From: Paraburkholderia sp. SG-MS1
GTDB lineage: Bacteria > Pseudomonadota > Gammaproteobacteria > Burkholderiales > Burkholderiaceae
Direction of reading: 5' to 3'
NCBI RefSeq assembly: GCF_012275575.1
Contig: NZ_NPIH01000222.1
Span: forward strand, 23,506-87,505
DNA length: 64,000 nt
Below, one piece after another: positions 27,920 to 37,114 of this stretch. Every line of letters begins with the position of its first letter. The first letter of the stretch is position 1. Position numbers and translations under genes: made by a program. The notes below the pieces were generated by a model that did not search any database, was not told where the DNA came from, and was given only the letters and a program-made list of their open reading frames with translations.

Positions 27920-28426
27920 ATGGCCGAAGTTGGCGATTCGCAGGAGACAGCGGTGGGCGCATCAGATCTGCTGGCGGGTTCAGAACCGGTTCTCAAAGAC
28001 TGGACGATGAAGCGCAACTGTTCGATATCACCCCGGCAGTTCATCTGTCTCTACGTTTCGCTTGCGCTGTTCTCGTTGGCAATTGCTTTCATGCTGGTTC
28101 TGGTCGGCGCCTGGCTGGTGTTGCCGTTCACCGGTATCGAATTGCTTGCGGTGGGCATCGCCTTTGCCATTTATGCGCGTCATGCTGTCGATTACGAACG
28201 TATCCGGTTGTTCCAAAGCCGGTTAGTCATCGAACAGGTGAGCGCCGAGCAGCTCACGCAGTTTGAATTCAATCCGCGCTGGGTGCGGATCGAGCCGGGC
28301 GCAACGCCGCGTGACCAGATCAAACTGGTCTCGCGCGGCCAGACGATCATGATCGGGCAACATCTCGCGCAGTATCGGCGCGCGCAGTTCGCAGGCGAAT
28401 TGCGTATGTGGCTCTCCCGCTGTTAG
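27920..28426 (+). CDS. DUF2244 membrane protein leading the cox operon
   Basis: This 168-aa protein has a short polar N-terminus, two adjacent membrane helices (ICLYVSLALFSLAIAFMLVLV and WLVLPFTGIELLAVGIAFAIYA) and a C-terminal cytoplasmic beta-rich part ending RRAQFAGELRMWLSRC, the DUF2244 layout. It is regularly found before coxB in proteobacteria. The function is not established; co-location suggests a role in oxidase assembly. ATG 27920 follows AGGGA closely. Confidence 0.82.
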   Translation: MAEVGDSQETAVGASDLLAGSEPVLKDWTMKRNCSISPRQFICLYVSLALFSLAIAFMLVLVGAWLVLPFTGIELLAVGIAFAIYARHAVDYERIRLFQSRLVIEQVSAEQLTQFEFNPRWVRIEPGATPRDQIKLVSRGQTIMIGQHLAQYRRAQFAGELRMWLSRC

Positions 28427-28516
28427 GTGGGGCGAGTCACGCGGCGTTCAAGGGGAGTGCGAGAGAGGCTGTCAGCGGGGTCGAGGGTTTGAATGGAAAA
28501 TTTGGGTAAGGAAGCT

Positions 28517-30115
28517 ATGAAAACAATCAAGCGAGCGCTCATGAGCGTGCTGGCGATGAGCGGACTGCTTTTCGCCGGTGCCGCCCTGGCAGTGGGCGAT
28601 GCTCCGGGCGGCCCTGCCGTCAACGCGATCAATCTCCAGCCGCCTGCGACGAGAATCGCCGAGGAGCTCTTCAGCCTCCACATGTTCATGCTGGCTCTTT
28701 GCACGGTGATCTTTGTCGGCGTGTTCGCCGTCATGTTCTATTCGATCTTCGCGCACCGCAAATCGAAGGGCCACAAGGCTTCGAATTTCCACGAAAGCAC
28801 CACCGTCGAAATCATCTGGACGATCGTGCCGTTCGTCATCGTCGTGCTGATGGCGCTGCCCGCCACGCGCACCGTCGTCGCGATGAAAGACACCACGAAC
28901 GCCGACCTCACGATCAAGGTCACCGGCTACCAGTGGAAATGGGGCTACGACTACGTGAAGGGTCCGGGCGAGGGTATCAACTTCCTGTCCACCCTGGCTA
29001 CGCCGCGCGCGGAAACCGATGGCCACAAGCCGATTTCCACGCTGTATCTGCAGGAAGTCGACAATCCGCTGGTCGTTCCGGTCGACAAGAAAATCCGCAT
29101 CATCACCACCGCGAACGACGTGGTCCACTCCTGGTACGTGCCGGCCTTTGGCGTGAAGCAGGACGCGATTCCGGGTTTCGTGCGCGACACGTGGTTCAAG
29201 GCTAACCGGATTGGCACGTTCCGCGGCTTCTGTACCGAGCTGTGCGGCAAGGAACACGCGTTCATGCCGGTAGTGGTCGAAGTGCTCTCCGCCGACGACT
29301 ACGCGAAGTGGGTCGACGCCCAGAAGAAGAAAATGGCCGCCGGCCAGGACGATCCGAACAAGACCTACACGATGGCCGAGCTGATGGAGCGCGGCGGCAA
29401 GGTGTACGCGGCGAACTGCGCGGTCTGCCACCAGCCGACCGGCAAGGGCGCAGGCGCCTTCCCGGCGCTCGACGGCAGCAAGATCGCCAACGGCGCGATC
29501 GCCGAGCACGTGAGCCTCGTGCTGAAGGGCAAGAACGCGATGCCTTCGTGGGCGCCGACGTTGAACGACGTCGAAATCGCATCGGTGGTCACGTACGAGC
29601 GCAACTCGTGGGGCAACCACACCGGCGACATTCTCCAGCCGAAGCAGGTTGCGGATGCCCGCAACGGCAAGCTGCCGGAAGGCGGCAACCATCTGGCCGA
29701 CGCGGGTGCCGCAGCCAGCAGTGCGACGGCGGCTTCGGGCGCGGCTTCAGGAGCGGAAGCTGCTGCGGCAGGTTCGGACAGCGCGGCGGCAACGTCGGCT
29801 GCGCTGCCGGCGAGCATCTACTTTGAGACGGGCAAGAGCACGCTGCCGGCCGACGCGCAAGCGGCGGTCGACGCGGCCGCCGCCTACGCGAAGGCGCACC
29901 CGGACGCGAAATTCACGCTGTCGGGCTTCACCGATGCCACCGGTTCCGCCGACCTCAACGCGAAGCTCGCGAAGAGTCGTGCCGAAGCCGTGCGCGACGC
30001 ACTGAAAGCAGCCGGCATTGCCGAAGACCACATCATTTTGAAGAAGCCGGAAACGATCACGGGCGGCACCGACGCGAAAGAAGCCCGGCGTGTTCAGATC
30101 ACCCCGGCTGCCTGA
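28517..30115 (+). CDS. coxB: cytochrome c oxidase subunit II fused to cytochrome c and an OmpA-like domain
   Basis: This 532-aa protein has several modules. A signal peptide (MKTIKRALMSVLAMSGLLFAGAALA) is followed by two membrane helices with HESTTVEIIWTIVPF. The CuA domain has ligands in HSWYVPAFGVKQ and CTELCGKEHAFM. A class I cytochrome c domain carries CAVCH at about residue 301 and the axial Met in AMPSW. An Ala/Ser/Gly linker (about 392-431) leads to a C-terminal OmpA-like domain (about 432-532: YFETGKSTLPADA, GFTDATGSADLN, KLAKSRAEAVRDAL). COX2-cytochrome c fusions are common; the added OmpA-like domain is unusual. ATG 28517 has AAGGAAG; an in-frame ATG at 28493 is an alternative. Confidence 0.95.
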   Translation: MKTIKRALMSVLAMSGLLFAGAALAVGDAPGGPAVNAINLQPPATRIAEELFSLHMFMLALCTVIFVGVFAVMFYSIFAHRKSKGHKASNFHESTTVEIIWTIVPFVIVVLMALPATRTVVAMKDTTNADLTIKVTGYQWKWGYDYVKGPGEGINFLSTLATPRAETDGHKPISTLYLQEVDNPLVVPVDKKIRIITTANDVVHSWYVPAFGVKQDAIPGFVRDTWFKANRIGTFRGFCTELCGKEHAFMPVVVEVLSADDYAKWVDAQKKKMAAGQDDPNKTYTMAELMERGGKVYAANCAVCHQPTGKGAGAFPALDGSKIANGAIAEHVSLVLKGKNAMPSWAPTLNDVEIASVVTYERNSWGNHTGDILQPKQVADARNGKLPEGGNHLADAGAAASSATAASGAASGAEAAAAGSDSAAATSAALPASIYFETGKSTLPADAQAAVDAAAAYAKAHPDAKFTLSGFTDATGSADLNAKLAKSRAEAVRDALKAAGIAEDHIILKKPETITGGTDAKEARRVQITPAA

Positions 30116-30159
30116 CGTGTTCATGATCAGCACCGCAGAATTCGCTTTAGGAGATTGTC

Positions 30160-31773
30160 ATGTCTAGCATCGGACACGATGTAGTCGCGGGCCACGAGCA
30201 CGTGCACGGCGACCATGCCCACGAAACGCCGCATGGCTGGCGCCGTTGGCTGTTCGCAACCAATCACAAGGACATCGGTACGCTGTACCTGATCTTCTCG
30301 TTCACCATGTTCCTCTCGGGGGGCGTGATGGCGCTGGCGATCCGTGCCGAGCTGTTTGAACCGGGTCTGCAGATCATGCGTCCCGAGTTCTTCAACCAGT
30401 TGACCACCATGCACGGCCTGATCATGGTGTTCGGCGCGATCATGCCGGCCTTCGTCGGTTTCGCGAACTGGATGGTGCCGCTGCAGATCGGCGCATCGGA
30501 CATGGCTTTCGCGCGGATGAACAACTTCAGCTTCTGGCTGCTGCCGGTGGCGGCGGTGCTGCTGGTCGGTTCGTTCTTCTCGCCGGGCGGCGCAACTGCC
30601 GCGGGCTGGACGCTCTACGCACCGTTGTCCACGCAGATGGGTCCGGGCATGGACTTCGCGATTTTCGCGGTCCACCTGATGGGTGCTTCGTCGATCATGG
30701 GCGGCATCAACATCGTCGTGACGATCCTGAACATGCGCGCACCCGGCCTGACGCTGATGAAAATGCCGATGTTCGTGTGGACGTGGCTGATCACCGCGTA
30801 CCTGCTGATCGCCGTGATGCCGGTTCTGGCTGGCGCGATCACGATGGTGCTGTTCGACCGTCACTTCGGCACGTCGTTCTTCAATGCGGCAGGCGGCGGC
30901 GACCCGGTGATGTACCAGCACATCTTCTGGTTCTTCGGGCACCCCGAGGTGTACATCATGATCTTGCCGGCGTTCGGGATCGTGTCGCAGGTGATTCCGG
31001 CATTCTCGCGCAAGCCGCTGTTCGGCTATAGCTCGATGGTGTACGCCACCGCGTCGATCGCGATTCTGTCGTTCATGGTCTGGGCGCACCACATGTTCAC
31101 GACCGGCATGCCGGTGACGGGCCAGCTGTTCTTCATGTACGCGACGATGCTGATCGCGGTACCCACCGGCGTGAAGGTGTTCAACTGGGTCGCGACGATG
31201 TGGCGCGGTTCGTTGAGCTTCGAAACGCCGATGCTGTTCGCAGTCGGCTTTCTGCTGGTGTTCACGTTCGGTGGTCTGTCGGGTCTGATGTTGGCCATGG
31301 CGCCGCTCGACATCCAGTACCACGGCACCTACTTCGTGGTCGCGCATTTCCACTACGTGCTGGTGGCGGGTTCTCTCTTCGCGCTGTTCTCCGGTTGGTA
31401 CTACTGGGCGCCGAAGTGGACCGGCTGGATGTACAACGAAACGCGCGGCAAGATCCACTTCTGGGCGTCGATGTTCTTCTTCAACCTCGCGTTCCTGCCG
31501 ATGCACTTTGTCGGTCTCGCCGGTATGCCGCGCCGTTATGCCGACTACCCGGCACAGTTCACCGACTGGAACCAGGTCATCTCGATCGGTGCGTTCGGCT
31601 TCGGCCTCGCGCAGGTCTACTTCCTCTTCGCGGTTGCGCTGCCGGCCTACCGTGGCGGCGGCGAACACGAAGAAGCCGGCGACAAGCCGTGGGACGGCGC
31701 AACGGGCCTCGAGTGGACCGTGCCGAGCCCGGCTCCGTTCCACACGTTTGAACATCCGCCGACGGTCGAATAA
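30160..31773 (+). CDS. ctaD: cytochrome c oxidase subunit I (aa3 type)
   Basis: This 537-aa catalytic subunit has twelve helices. The low-spin heme and CuB/heme a3 ligands are visible in TTMHGLIMVFG, FWFFGHPEVYIMILP (His-Tyr cross-link motif), VWAHHMFTTGMP, and YFVVAHFHYVLV. It reduces oxygen to water and pumps protons. It follows coxB by 44 bp with GGAG before the start. Confidence 0.97.
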   Translation: MSSIGHDVVAGHEHVHGDHAHETPHGWRRWLFATNHKDIGTLYLIFSFTMFLSGGVMALAIRAELFEPGLQIMRPEFFNQLTTMHGLIMVFGAIMPAFVGFANWMVPLQIGASDMAFARMNNFSFWLLPVAAVLLVGSFFSPGGATAAGWTLYAPLSTQMGPGMDFAIFAVHLMGASSIMGGINIVVTILNMRAPGLTLMKMPMFVWTWLITAYLLIAVMPVLAGAITMVLFDRHFGTSFFNAAGGGDPVMYQHIFWFFGHPEVYIMILPAFGIVSQVIPAFSRKPLFGYSSMVYATASIAILSFMVWAHHMFTTGMPVTGQLFFMYATMLIAVPTGVKVFNWVATMWRGSLSFETPMLFAVGFLLVFTFGGLSGLMLAMAPLDIQYHGTYFVVAHFHYVLVAGSLFALFSGWYYWAPKWTGWMYNETRGKIHFWASMFFFNLAFLPMHFVGLAGMPRRYADYPAQFTDWNQVISIGAFGFGLAQVYFLFAVALPAYRGGGEHEEAGDKPWDGATGLEWTVPSPAPFHTFEHPPTVE

Positions 31774-31889
31774 AGGTCTTCGGCGAGATGCCCGGCTCCG
31801 GCGTCGCATGACTGCGTCGCGAGGAACCGGGCACCCGTCGGGCGGCGGCCGCAACTCGCCAGTCACGGAAAGTATTCAGAAAGTCGAGC

Positions 31890-32024
31890 ATGACGCGCAA
31901 TCCACAGGAACGACGTACACCGGAGCAGATCCGCGCGGGCAACAGGCGAATAGGTCTTGTGATGCTGGCCGTCGCAGCGATCTTTTTCGCGAGCGTCATC
32001 ATCAAGCAGTGCTGGTTCGCCTGA
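31890..32024 (+). CDS. small membrane protein between ctaD and ctaG (cytochrome oxidase small assembly protein)
   Basis: A 44-aa ORF: a basic N-terminus (MTRNPQERRTPEQIRAGNRR), one membrane helix (IGLVMLAVAAIFFASVIIK) and the ending QCWFA. It fills most of the ctaD-ctaG gap on the same strand. Position and layout match the small single-span proteins found here in other betaproteobacterial cox operons. It is short enough to be missed by length-filtered gene calling. Its biochemical role is unknown. Confidence 0.75.
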   Translation: MTRNPQERRTPEQIRAGNRRIGLVMLAVAAIFFASVIIKQCWFA

Positions 32025-32072
32025 GGCAGCCCTGGCCGTTCGAGTCTGTATGCAGGTTTGTTGAGGATTGAG

Positions 32073-32684
32073 ATGTCGAGGCAACCGCCGGCTCAGGCCG
32101 ACCGCTCTTTCAACCGTTCGATGCTGATCAAACTGTTCATCGTCGCCTTGATGATGTTCGGTTTCGGCTTCGCGCTGATACCGATGTATCGCGCGATCTG
32201 CCAGATCACCGGTGTGAACAACCTCGTGCAGCGCGATGCCACGGCGCGCGAGGCGAAGAATACGCAGGTCGACACGAGCCGCACGATTTCGATCGAGTTC
32301 GACGCGAACGCGCGCGGTCCATTGGGTTTCAAGCCGGAGCAGCGCAGCCTCGACGTGCATCCGGGCGAAGTGACGACGGTGATGTACGAGGTGAGCAACG
32401 AGCAGGCGCGCACAATTCAGGCGCAAGCCATTCCGAGCTACGCGCCGAAGCAGGCTACCGAGTACTTCAAGAAGATCGAGTGCTTTTGCTTTACGCAGCA
32501 GACTTTGACGGCGAATCAGACCAAACGGATGCCGGTGGTGTTCGTGGTCGATCCGAAGTTGCCGAACGATGTGAAGACGATCACGTTGTCGTACACGTTC
32601 TTCGAGTTGAGCACGCCGGCAGCGGGGAAGGCCGGGGCGGGGCCCACGGTCAATACGGCGGCAACCGCTGCCCATCCCGTCTGA
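32073..32684 (+). CDS. ctaG: cytochrome c oxidase assembly protein CtaG/Cox11
   Basis: This 203-aa copper chaperone delivers Cu(I) to the CuB site of CtaD. It has one N-terminal membrane helix (LIKLFIVALMMFGFGFALI), a periplasmic beta-barrel, and the copper-binding pair in KKIECFCFTQQTL (CFCF). ATG 32073 follows TTGAGG and gives the usual N-terminus. The C-terminal 25 residues are Ala/Gly-rich and probably disordered. Confidence 0.95.
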   Translation: MSRQPPAQADRSFNRSMLIKLFIVALMMFGFGFALIPMYRAICQITGVNNLVQRDATAREAKNTQVDTSRTISIEFDANARGPLGFKPEQRSLDVHPGEVTTVMYEVSNEQARTIQAQAIPSYAPKQATEYFKKIECFCFTQQTLTANQTKRMPVVFVVDPKLPNDVKTITLSYTFFELSTPAAGKAGAGPTVNTAATAAHPV

Positions 32685-32719
32685 TGGCGTGAGCCGCGGG
32701 CGAAGGAAGACGAGACAAG

Positions 32720-32929
32720 ATGAGCGAGAACGGCGGAAGTCCGCGCAAGAGTAATTTCGGTCAGTCAATGCGGGCCGTGCTGTGGTCGTTTTTCGGCGTG
32801 CGCAAGCGCCGCGATCTGGAAGCGGATGCGACACAGTTGAACCCGCTGCATGTGATCGCGGCGGCGCTGATCGCCGCGGCTATCCTGATTGGCGTGCTGA
32901 TCCTGATCGTGCGCGTCGTGGTGGGATAG
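32720..32929 (+). CDS. DUF2970 small membrane protein
   Basis: This 69-aa protein has a cytoplasmic N-terminus with SMRAVLWSFFGVRKRRDLE and one C-terminal helix (VIAAALIAAAILIGVLILIV). This matches DUF2970, typically between ctaG and ctaE in betaproteobacteria. Function unknown; context suggests oxidase assembly. Confidence 0.83.
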   Translation: MSENGGSPRKSNFGQSMRAVLWSFFGVRKRRDLEADATQLNPLHVIAAALIAAAILIGVLILIVRVVVG

Positions 32930-33067
32930 ACGTTCGGGCACACGAGCAGCGAGCAGGGCGAGACGAAGCAGGGCCCACGAATTTGAGTGAAGCGGTGCGG
33001 TATCGACGCGCCGCCGAAGATACAGCCGGTGATTCCGGAACAACTGGACTGAAGTGGAGAATCAAGA

Positions 33068-33925
33068 ATGAGCGGTCAAAACGAGAGCCCGTACTATTTC
33101 GTACCGCATCCGTCGCGGCATCCGATCAGCGCCGCCACCGGCTTGCTGGTCATGCTCGGATCGCTTGCGGCCTGGATCAACGAACAAAGCTGGGCGCCGA
33201 TCGGCGTCTTCGCCGGATTGTTGTGGCTGCTCTTTACGCTGTGGCACTGGTTTGGCGACGCGATCGCCGAGTCGGAAGGCGGCATGTACGGCAAGAACGT
33301 CGACAAGTCGTATCGCTGGAGCATGAGCTGGTTCATCTTCTCTGAAGTGATGTTCTTCGGCGCGTTTTTCGGTGCGCTGTTCTATGCGCGTGAAATCGCG
33401 ATGCATGCACTCGGCAGTCTCGATTACAAGCTGATCTGGCCGGATTTCTCGGCGGTGTGGCCGAACAACGGACCGGCTGCGCTCGTGTCGACCTACAAGT
33501 CGATGCAGCCGTGGCCCGTGCCGACCATCAACACGGCGCTGCTGTTGTCCTCGGGCGCCACGCTGACGGTTTCGCACCATGCGCTGCGTGAAAATCATCG
33601 CAAGAAAGCGATCATCTGGCTGGCGGCGACGCTCGTGCTCGGCGTCTGCTTCCTGTTTCTGCAAGGCTTCGAGTATTTCCACGCGTACAACGAACTGAAT
33701 CTGACGCTGTCGTCGGGCGTGTATGGTTCGACGTTCTTCCTGCTGACGGGCTTCCACGGTTTCCACGTGTTCCTCGGCGGCACGATGTTGGCGGTGGTGC
33801 TGGCGCGCTTGATCCGCGGCCACTTTACGGCGGAGCATCACTTCGCATTCGAAGGCGCCGCATGGTACTGGCACTTCGTGGACGTCGTGTGGCTCGGGTT
33901 GTACGTCGTCGTGTACTGGCTGTAA
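33068..33925 (+). CDS. ctaE: cytochrome c oxidase subunit III
   Basis: This 285-aa membrane subunit has seven predicted helices and motifs YYFVPHPSRHPISA, WFIFSEVMFFGAFFGALFYA, GFHGFHVFLGGTMLAVVLAR and WYWHFVDVVWLGLYVVVYWL, typical of COX3. It stabilises subunit I and its proton uptake. It follows DUF2970 by about 140 bp and precedes a terminator. Confidence 0.97.
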   Translation: MSGQNESPYYFVPHPSRHPISAATGLLVMLGSLAAWINEQSWAPIGVFAGLLWLLFTLWHWFGDAIAESEGGMYGKNVDKSYRWSMSWFIFSEVMFFGAFFGALFYAREIAMHALGSLDYKLIWPDFSAVWPNNGPAALVSTYKSMQPWPVPTINTALLLSSGATLTVSHHALRENHRKKAIIWLAATLVLGVCFLFLQGFEYFHAYNELNLTLSSGVYGSTFFLLTGFHGFHVFLGGTMLAVVLARLIRGHFTAEHHFAFEGAAWYWHFVDVVWLGLYVVVYWL

Positions 33926-34028
33926 CGGAGTTTGGCCTGTGCCGACCGGCTAACCGGACCGCGTGCAGGCCGTTCGCGCGACGTCCTTCGGGGCGGGGCG
34001 CACGAGCAGTATGCAAGCACGCAAGCAG

Positions 34029-34060
34029 CGCCGCCCTCGACCCTGTCAGGGCGGCGTTTT
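34029..34060. terminator. intrinsic terminator between ctaE and the DUF2909 gene
   Basis: CGCCGCCCT and AGGGCGGCG enclose a 10-nt loop and are followed by TTTTGTTT on the plus strand, about 100 bp after ctaE. It would also serve the convergent small gene. Confidence 0.8.
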
Positions 34061-34105
34061 GTTTGGCTGCGGTTGGCTGCGCGAGGGTTCGTCCGCCGTA
34101 CGCGG

Positions 34106-34315
34106 TTAGCGCCCGTAAGGAATACCGGTCGACTGAATCCAGCCCATCCAGTGCGCGAACAGGATGAACAGAAACAGCGAGATCGAGAGACCCACCCGCG
34201 TGGCGAGCGACCAGACCATCCGCTTGGTTTTGCCCTTGTCATGCATCATGAAGTACAGCGCCGACACCATGCTGGCGATGATCAGAGCGAAGGCAATGGG
34301 AACGAGAATGTGCAT
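34106..34315 (-). CDS. DUF2909 twin-transmembrane protein
   Basis: This 69-aa protein has two membrane helices (LVPIAFALIIASMVSALYFM and VGLSISLFLFILFAHWMGW) joined by the basic turn MHDKGKTKRMVW, the pattern of DUF2909. It is the only minus-strand gene inside the oxidase cluster and diverges from SURF1. It may belong to oxidase assembly; this is inference from location. Confidence 0.82.
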   Translation of the reverse strand: MHILVPIAFALIIASMVSALYFMMHDKGKTKRMVWSLATRVGLSISLFLFILFAHWMGWIQSTGIPYGR

Positions 34316-34426
34316 GGAACTGGTTGAAACCAGGAAGCGCAGAGGCAAGAAGTTTATTATCGCACCGTGCGTGAGCGTTTGCCGCCGGTTCCAGCTGGTG
34401 CTGCAAGCCGTGTCGGAGCGTGTTCG

Positions 34427-35143
34427 ATGAAGTTCCGCCTGATTCCCGCGCTGCTGATTCTGCTGGTGATCGTCGTGACGGTGCGGCTCGGTTTCTGGCA
34501 GCGCGAGCGCGCGCATCAGAAGGAAGCGCTCGAAGCGCACATTACGCAGTTCGAAAATGCGCCCGCGCAGCCGGTGAGTGCCGCGCCGGTCGCACTGAAG
34601 GACATCGAGTTTCATCGCGTGAAGGCGCGCGGCAGTTTTGTCGCGGACAAGGTCGTGTACCTGGATAATCGTCCGTATAACGATCAACCGGGCTTTTACG
34701 TCGTGATGCCTTTTAAACTGGCCGACGGCGGTTATGTGCTGGTCAACCGCGGCTGGCTGCCGCGCAACCTGAGCAGTCGCGAGACCATCGCGCCGTACAC
34801 GACGCCGCAAGGCGAAATCGAGATCGAAGGGATCGCGCGGGCCGACGCGTCGCGCGCGTTCGAGCTGGGGCAGGGCGGTTCGGCCGCGCATCAACTGATC
34901 CGCCAGAATCTGGATATCGCTGCGTACGCCGCGGAAACCGGGCTGCCGTTGCAGTCGTTCGTGATTCAGCAACTGAGCGACGACCGCGACAAACTGGTGC
35001 GCGACTGGCCCGCTCCGACCAGTGGTGTCGAGCGCAACTACGGCTACATGTTCCAGTGGTGGGGCATGGCAGCCGCGGCCTTGGCCTTCGGGCTGTACGC
35101 CGCGCGCCGCGCCGGCAAGAAAGAGCAAGCACCGGGCGCGTAA
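34427..35143 (+). CDS. SURF1 family cytochrome oxidase assembly protein
   Basis: This 238-aa protein has two membrane helices, one at each end (LIPALLILLVIVVTVRLGFW and YMFQWWGMAAAALAFGLYAARR), and a periplasmic domain with KARGSFVADKVVYLDNRPYNDQPGF and LVNRGWLPRN. SURF1 inserts heme a into subunit I. ATG 34427 is used since the upstream extension overlaps the DUF2909 promoter side. Confidence 0.94.
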   Translation: MKFRLIPALLILLVIVVTVRLGFWQRERAHQKEALEAHITQFENAPAQPVSAAPVALKDIEFHRVKARGSFVADKVVYLDNRPYNDQPGFYVVMPFKLADGGYVLVNRGWLPRNLSSRETIAPYTTPQGEIEIEGIARADASRAFELGQGGSAAHQLIRQNLDIAAYAAETGLPLQSFVIQQLSDDRDKLVRDWPAPTSGVERNYGYMFQWWGMAAAALAFGLYAARRAGKKEQAPGA

Positions 35144-35299
35144 TCGCAATGTGACCTGCGCTCAGGCCGCGTCGTGAGAAAAAGCACGCGCGGGGTGCGT
35201 AACGAAACAGAGCACGCGCTGTGTGCGTGACGCAGCACAGTCGGCGTAACGGTCCGGTAAATAACGGACAGGCCGCGCAATCATTGAAAGAGGTCTGTA

Positions 35300-35962
35300 G
35301 TGTCGACGCAATCTCCCCGTTCGCCGCGAGCCGGCAAACCCGCCGCATCGAAATCGATGCCCGGCCAACCCACTGGCAAAGGTTCCTGGCAGCGCGGCCG
35401 CTGGATGCTGCTGCTGCTGACGGTCATCTGCGCCGCGCCGATCGCCGTATCGTATTTCATGTACTACGTGATCAAGCCGAGTGGTGGCAGCACGAGTTAT
35501 GGCGCGCTGGTCGACCCGCAGCGACCGATTCCCGACTCGCTCGTGGTCACCGGCGAAGACGGCAAGCCGCTCAAGCTGGCGACGCTGCGCGGCCGCTGGC
35601 TGCTGGTCTCGGTCGACAATAGCGCATGCGACAAAGCATGTGTCACCAAGCTCTACTTCATGCGACAAATCCGCGCAGCGCAGGGCCCGGAGCGCCAGCG
35701 CGTCGTGGAAGTGTGGCTGCGCACCGATGCGGGCAAGGTCGCCGACGTGATACAAACCGCCTACCCGGACACCAACATGCTGGTCGCCGATCCAGCGCAG
35801 GTGTCCGCATGGCTGCCCGCCGACACGGGCAGCCAGATCACCGACCACATCTACATGGTCGATCCGAACGGCAATTTGATGATGCGTTTTCCGAAAGATC
35901 CGAATCCCAGCAAGATCAAGGCCGACGTGACCAAGCTGCTCAAATGGTCGAGCATCGGCTGA
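35300..35962 (+). CDS. membrane-anchored thioredoxin-fold protein of the cox cluster (Sco-like)
   Basis: This 220-aa protein has a Pro/Lys-rich cytoplasmic start, one membrane helix (WMLLLLTVICAAPIAVSYFM) and a periplasmic Sco/thioredoxin-like domain. Cysteines lie in DNSACDKACVTKLYFMRQ (CxxxC, the Sco spacing) and the end reads DHIYMVDPNGNLMMRFPKDPNPSKI, like the Sco C-terminal strand with its conserved DP-G. The histidine is replaced by context ITDHIYM. Probably helps copper or thiol handling for CuA. GTG 35300 is preceded by AGAGG. Confidence 0.85.
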   Translation: MSTQSPRSPRAGKPAASKSMPGQPTGKGSWQRGRWMLLLLTVICAAPIAVSYFMYYVIKPSGGSTSYGALVDPQRPIPDSLVVTGEDGKPLKLATLRGRWLLVSVDNSACDKACVTKLYFMRQIRAAQGPERQRVVEVWLRTDAGKVADVIQTAYPDTNMLVADPAQVSAWLPADTGSQITDHIYMVDPNGNLMMRFPKDPNPSKIKADVTKLLKWSSIG

Positions 35963-35998
35963 TGCCGCAACCAGGCTAAGACGACAGAGTAAAAAAAG

Positions 35999-37108
35999 AT
36001 GTTCGTATTGCAACTGGCCCTGATCGGCTTGTGTATTGCGTTGTTGCCGCTGTCCTACGTGTGGGTCAAGGCCGACGACAATAAATTCCGCAAGCTGGTC
36101 TGGCTGACCACCTTCCTCACGCTCGATCTCGTGATGTTCGGCGGCTTCACTCGCCTCACCGATTCCGGACTCGGCTGCCCGGACTGGCCGGGCTGCTACG
36201 GCACCTCGTCGCCGTTCATCGCGCACGCGGCGATTTCGGCCGCACATCAGGCAATGCCCACCGGGCCGGTCAGCATGGCGAAGGCCTGGATCGAAATGAT
36301 CCACCGCTACTTTGCGATGGCGATCGGCGTGCTGATCATCGCGCAGACGATCATTGCGTGGACTGCGCGTATCAAGCGCCGCCCGCTGCATGTGTCCCCG
36401 TGGTGGCCGACCTCGCTGCTGTTGTTGATCCTCGTGCAGGGCGCATTCGGCGCGTGGACCGTGACGATGAAGCTGCAACCGGTCATCGTGACGACGCATC
36501 TGCTGCTCGGCCTCGCGCTGCTCGGCACGCTCGGCTGGCTGGCGGCGCGGCTCACGCCCTTGCCGGCTTATGAGCCCGAAGCCGCGCGCTGGCGCGCGGC
36601 GGCGTTGGCGGGCCTCGCGCTGCTGGTCGCACAGATTGCGTTGGGCGGCTGGGTCAGCACGAACTACGCGGTGCTCGCGTGCACCGACTTCCCGACCTGC
36701 AACGGCCAATGGATTCCGCCGATGGACTTCGCGCACGGCTTTCACCTGTGGCGTGCGCTCGGCATGACCGGCGACGGCGACGTGATCACCCAGGACGCGC
36801 TGGTGGCGATCCACTGGACGCATCGCACGTTTGCGTTCGTGGTGATCGCCTATCTGTTGTGGTTCGCGGCAAAGCTGCGCCGCTTCGAATCGCTGCGTGC
36901 GCCGGCGAACGGCGTGCTGCTGGTGGTGCTGATCCAGTTCGTCACCGGGCTGTCGAACATCGTCCTGCAATGGCCTTTGCCGATCGCGGTCGCGCATAAC
37001 GGCGGGGCCGCGATCCTGCTGCTTTTGCTCGTTATGTTAAACTTTCGGATCGCTTATAGCCGTCCCGGCCGCGCCGTGCTCCCAGCGCGCGATGCCGCGC
37101 CAGCGTGA
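35999..37108 (+). CDS. ctaA: heme A synthase (COX15/CtaA)
   Basis: This 369-aa membrane protein has eight helices and motifs GGFTRLTDSGLGCPDWPGCYG, IEMIHRYFAMAIGVLI, GWVSTNYAVLACTDFPTCNGQW and AIHWTHRTFAFVVIAYL, with paired histidines for heme and Cys pairs on periplasmic loops. It oxidises heme O to heme A. The next gene, ctaB, starts 6 bp after its stop. Confidence 0.96.
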   Translation: MFVLQLALIGLCIALLPLSYVWVKADDNKFRKLVWLTTFLTLDLVMFGGFTRLTDSGLGCPDWPGCYGTSSPFIAHAAISAAHQAMPTGPVSMAKAWIEMIHRYFAMAIGVLIIAQTIIAWTARIKRRPLHVSPWWPTSLLLLILVQGAFGAWTVTMKLQPVIVTTHLLLGLALLGTLGWLAARLTPLPAYEPEAARWRAAALAGLALLVAQIALGGWVSTNYAVLACTDFPTCNGQWIPPMDFAHGFHLWRALGMTGDGDVITQDALVAIHWTHRTFAFVVIAYLLWFAAKLRRFESLRAPANGVLLVVLIQFVTGLSNIVLQWPLPIAVAHNGGAAILLLLLVMLNFRIAYSRPGRAVLPARDAAPA

Positions 37109-37114
37109 CTCCAC

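Noticed and set aside
30127..31866. 579-codon minus-strand frame opposite ctaD
   Set aside because: Shadow of subunit I; no family likeness.
35162..36997. 611-codon minus-strand frame across the Sco-like gene and ctaA
   Set aside because: Shadow reading over two well-recognised genes.
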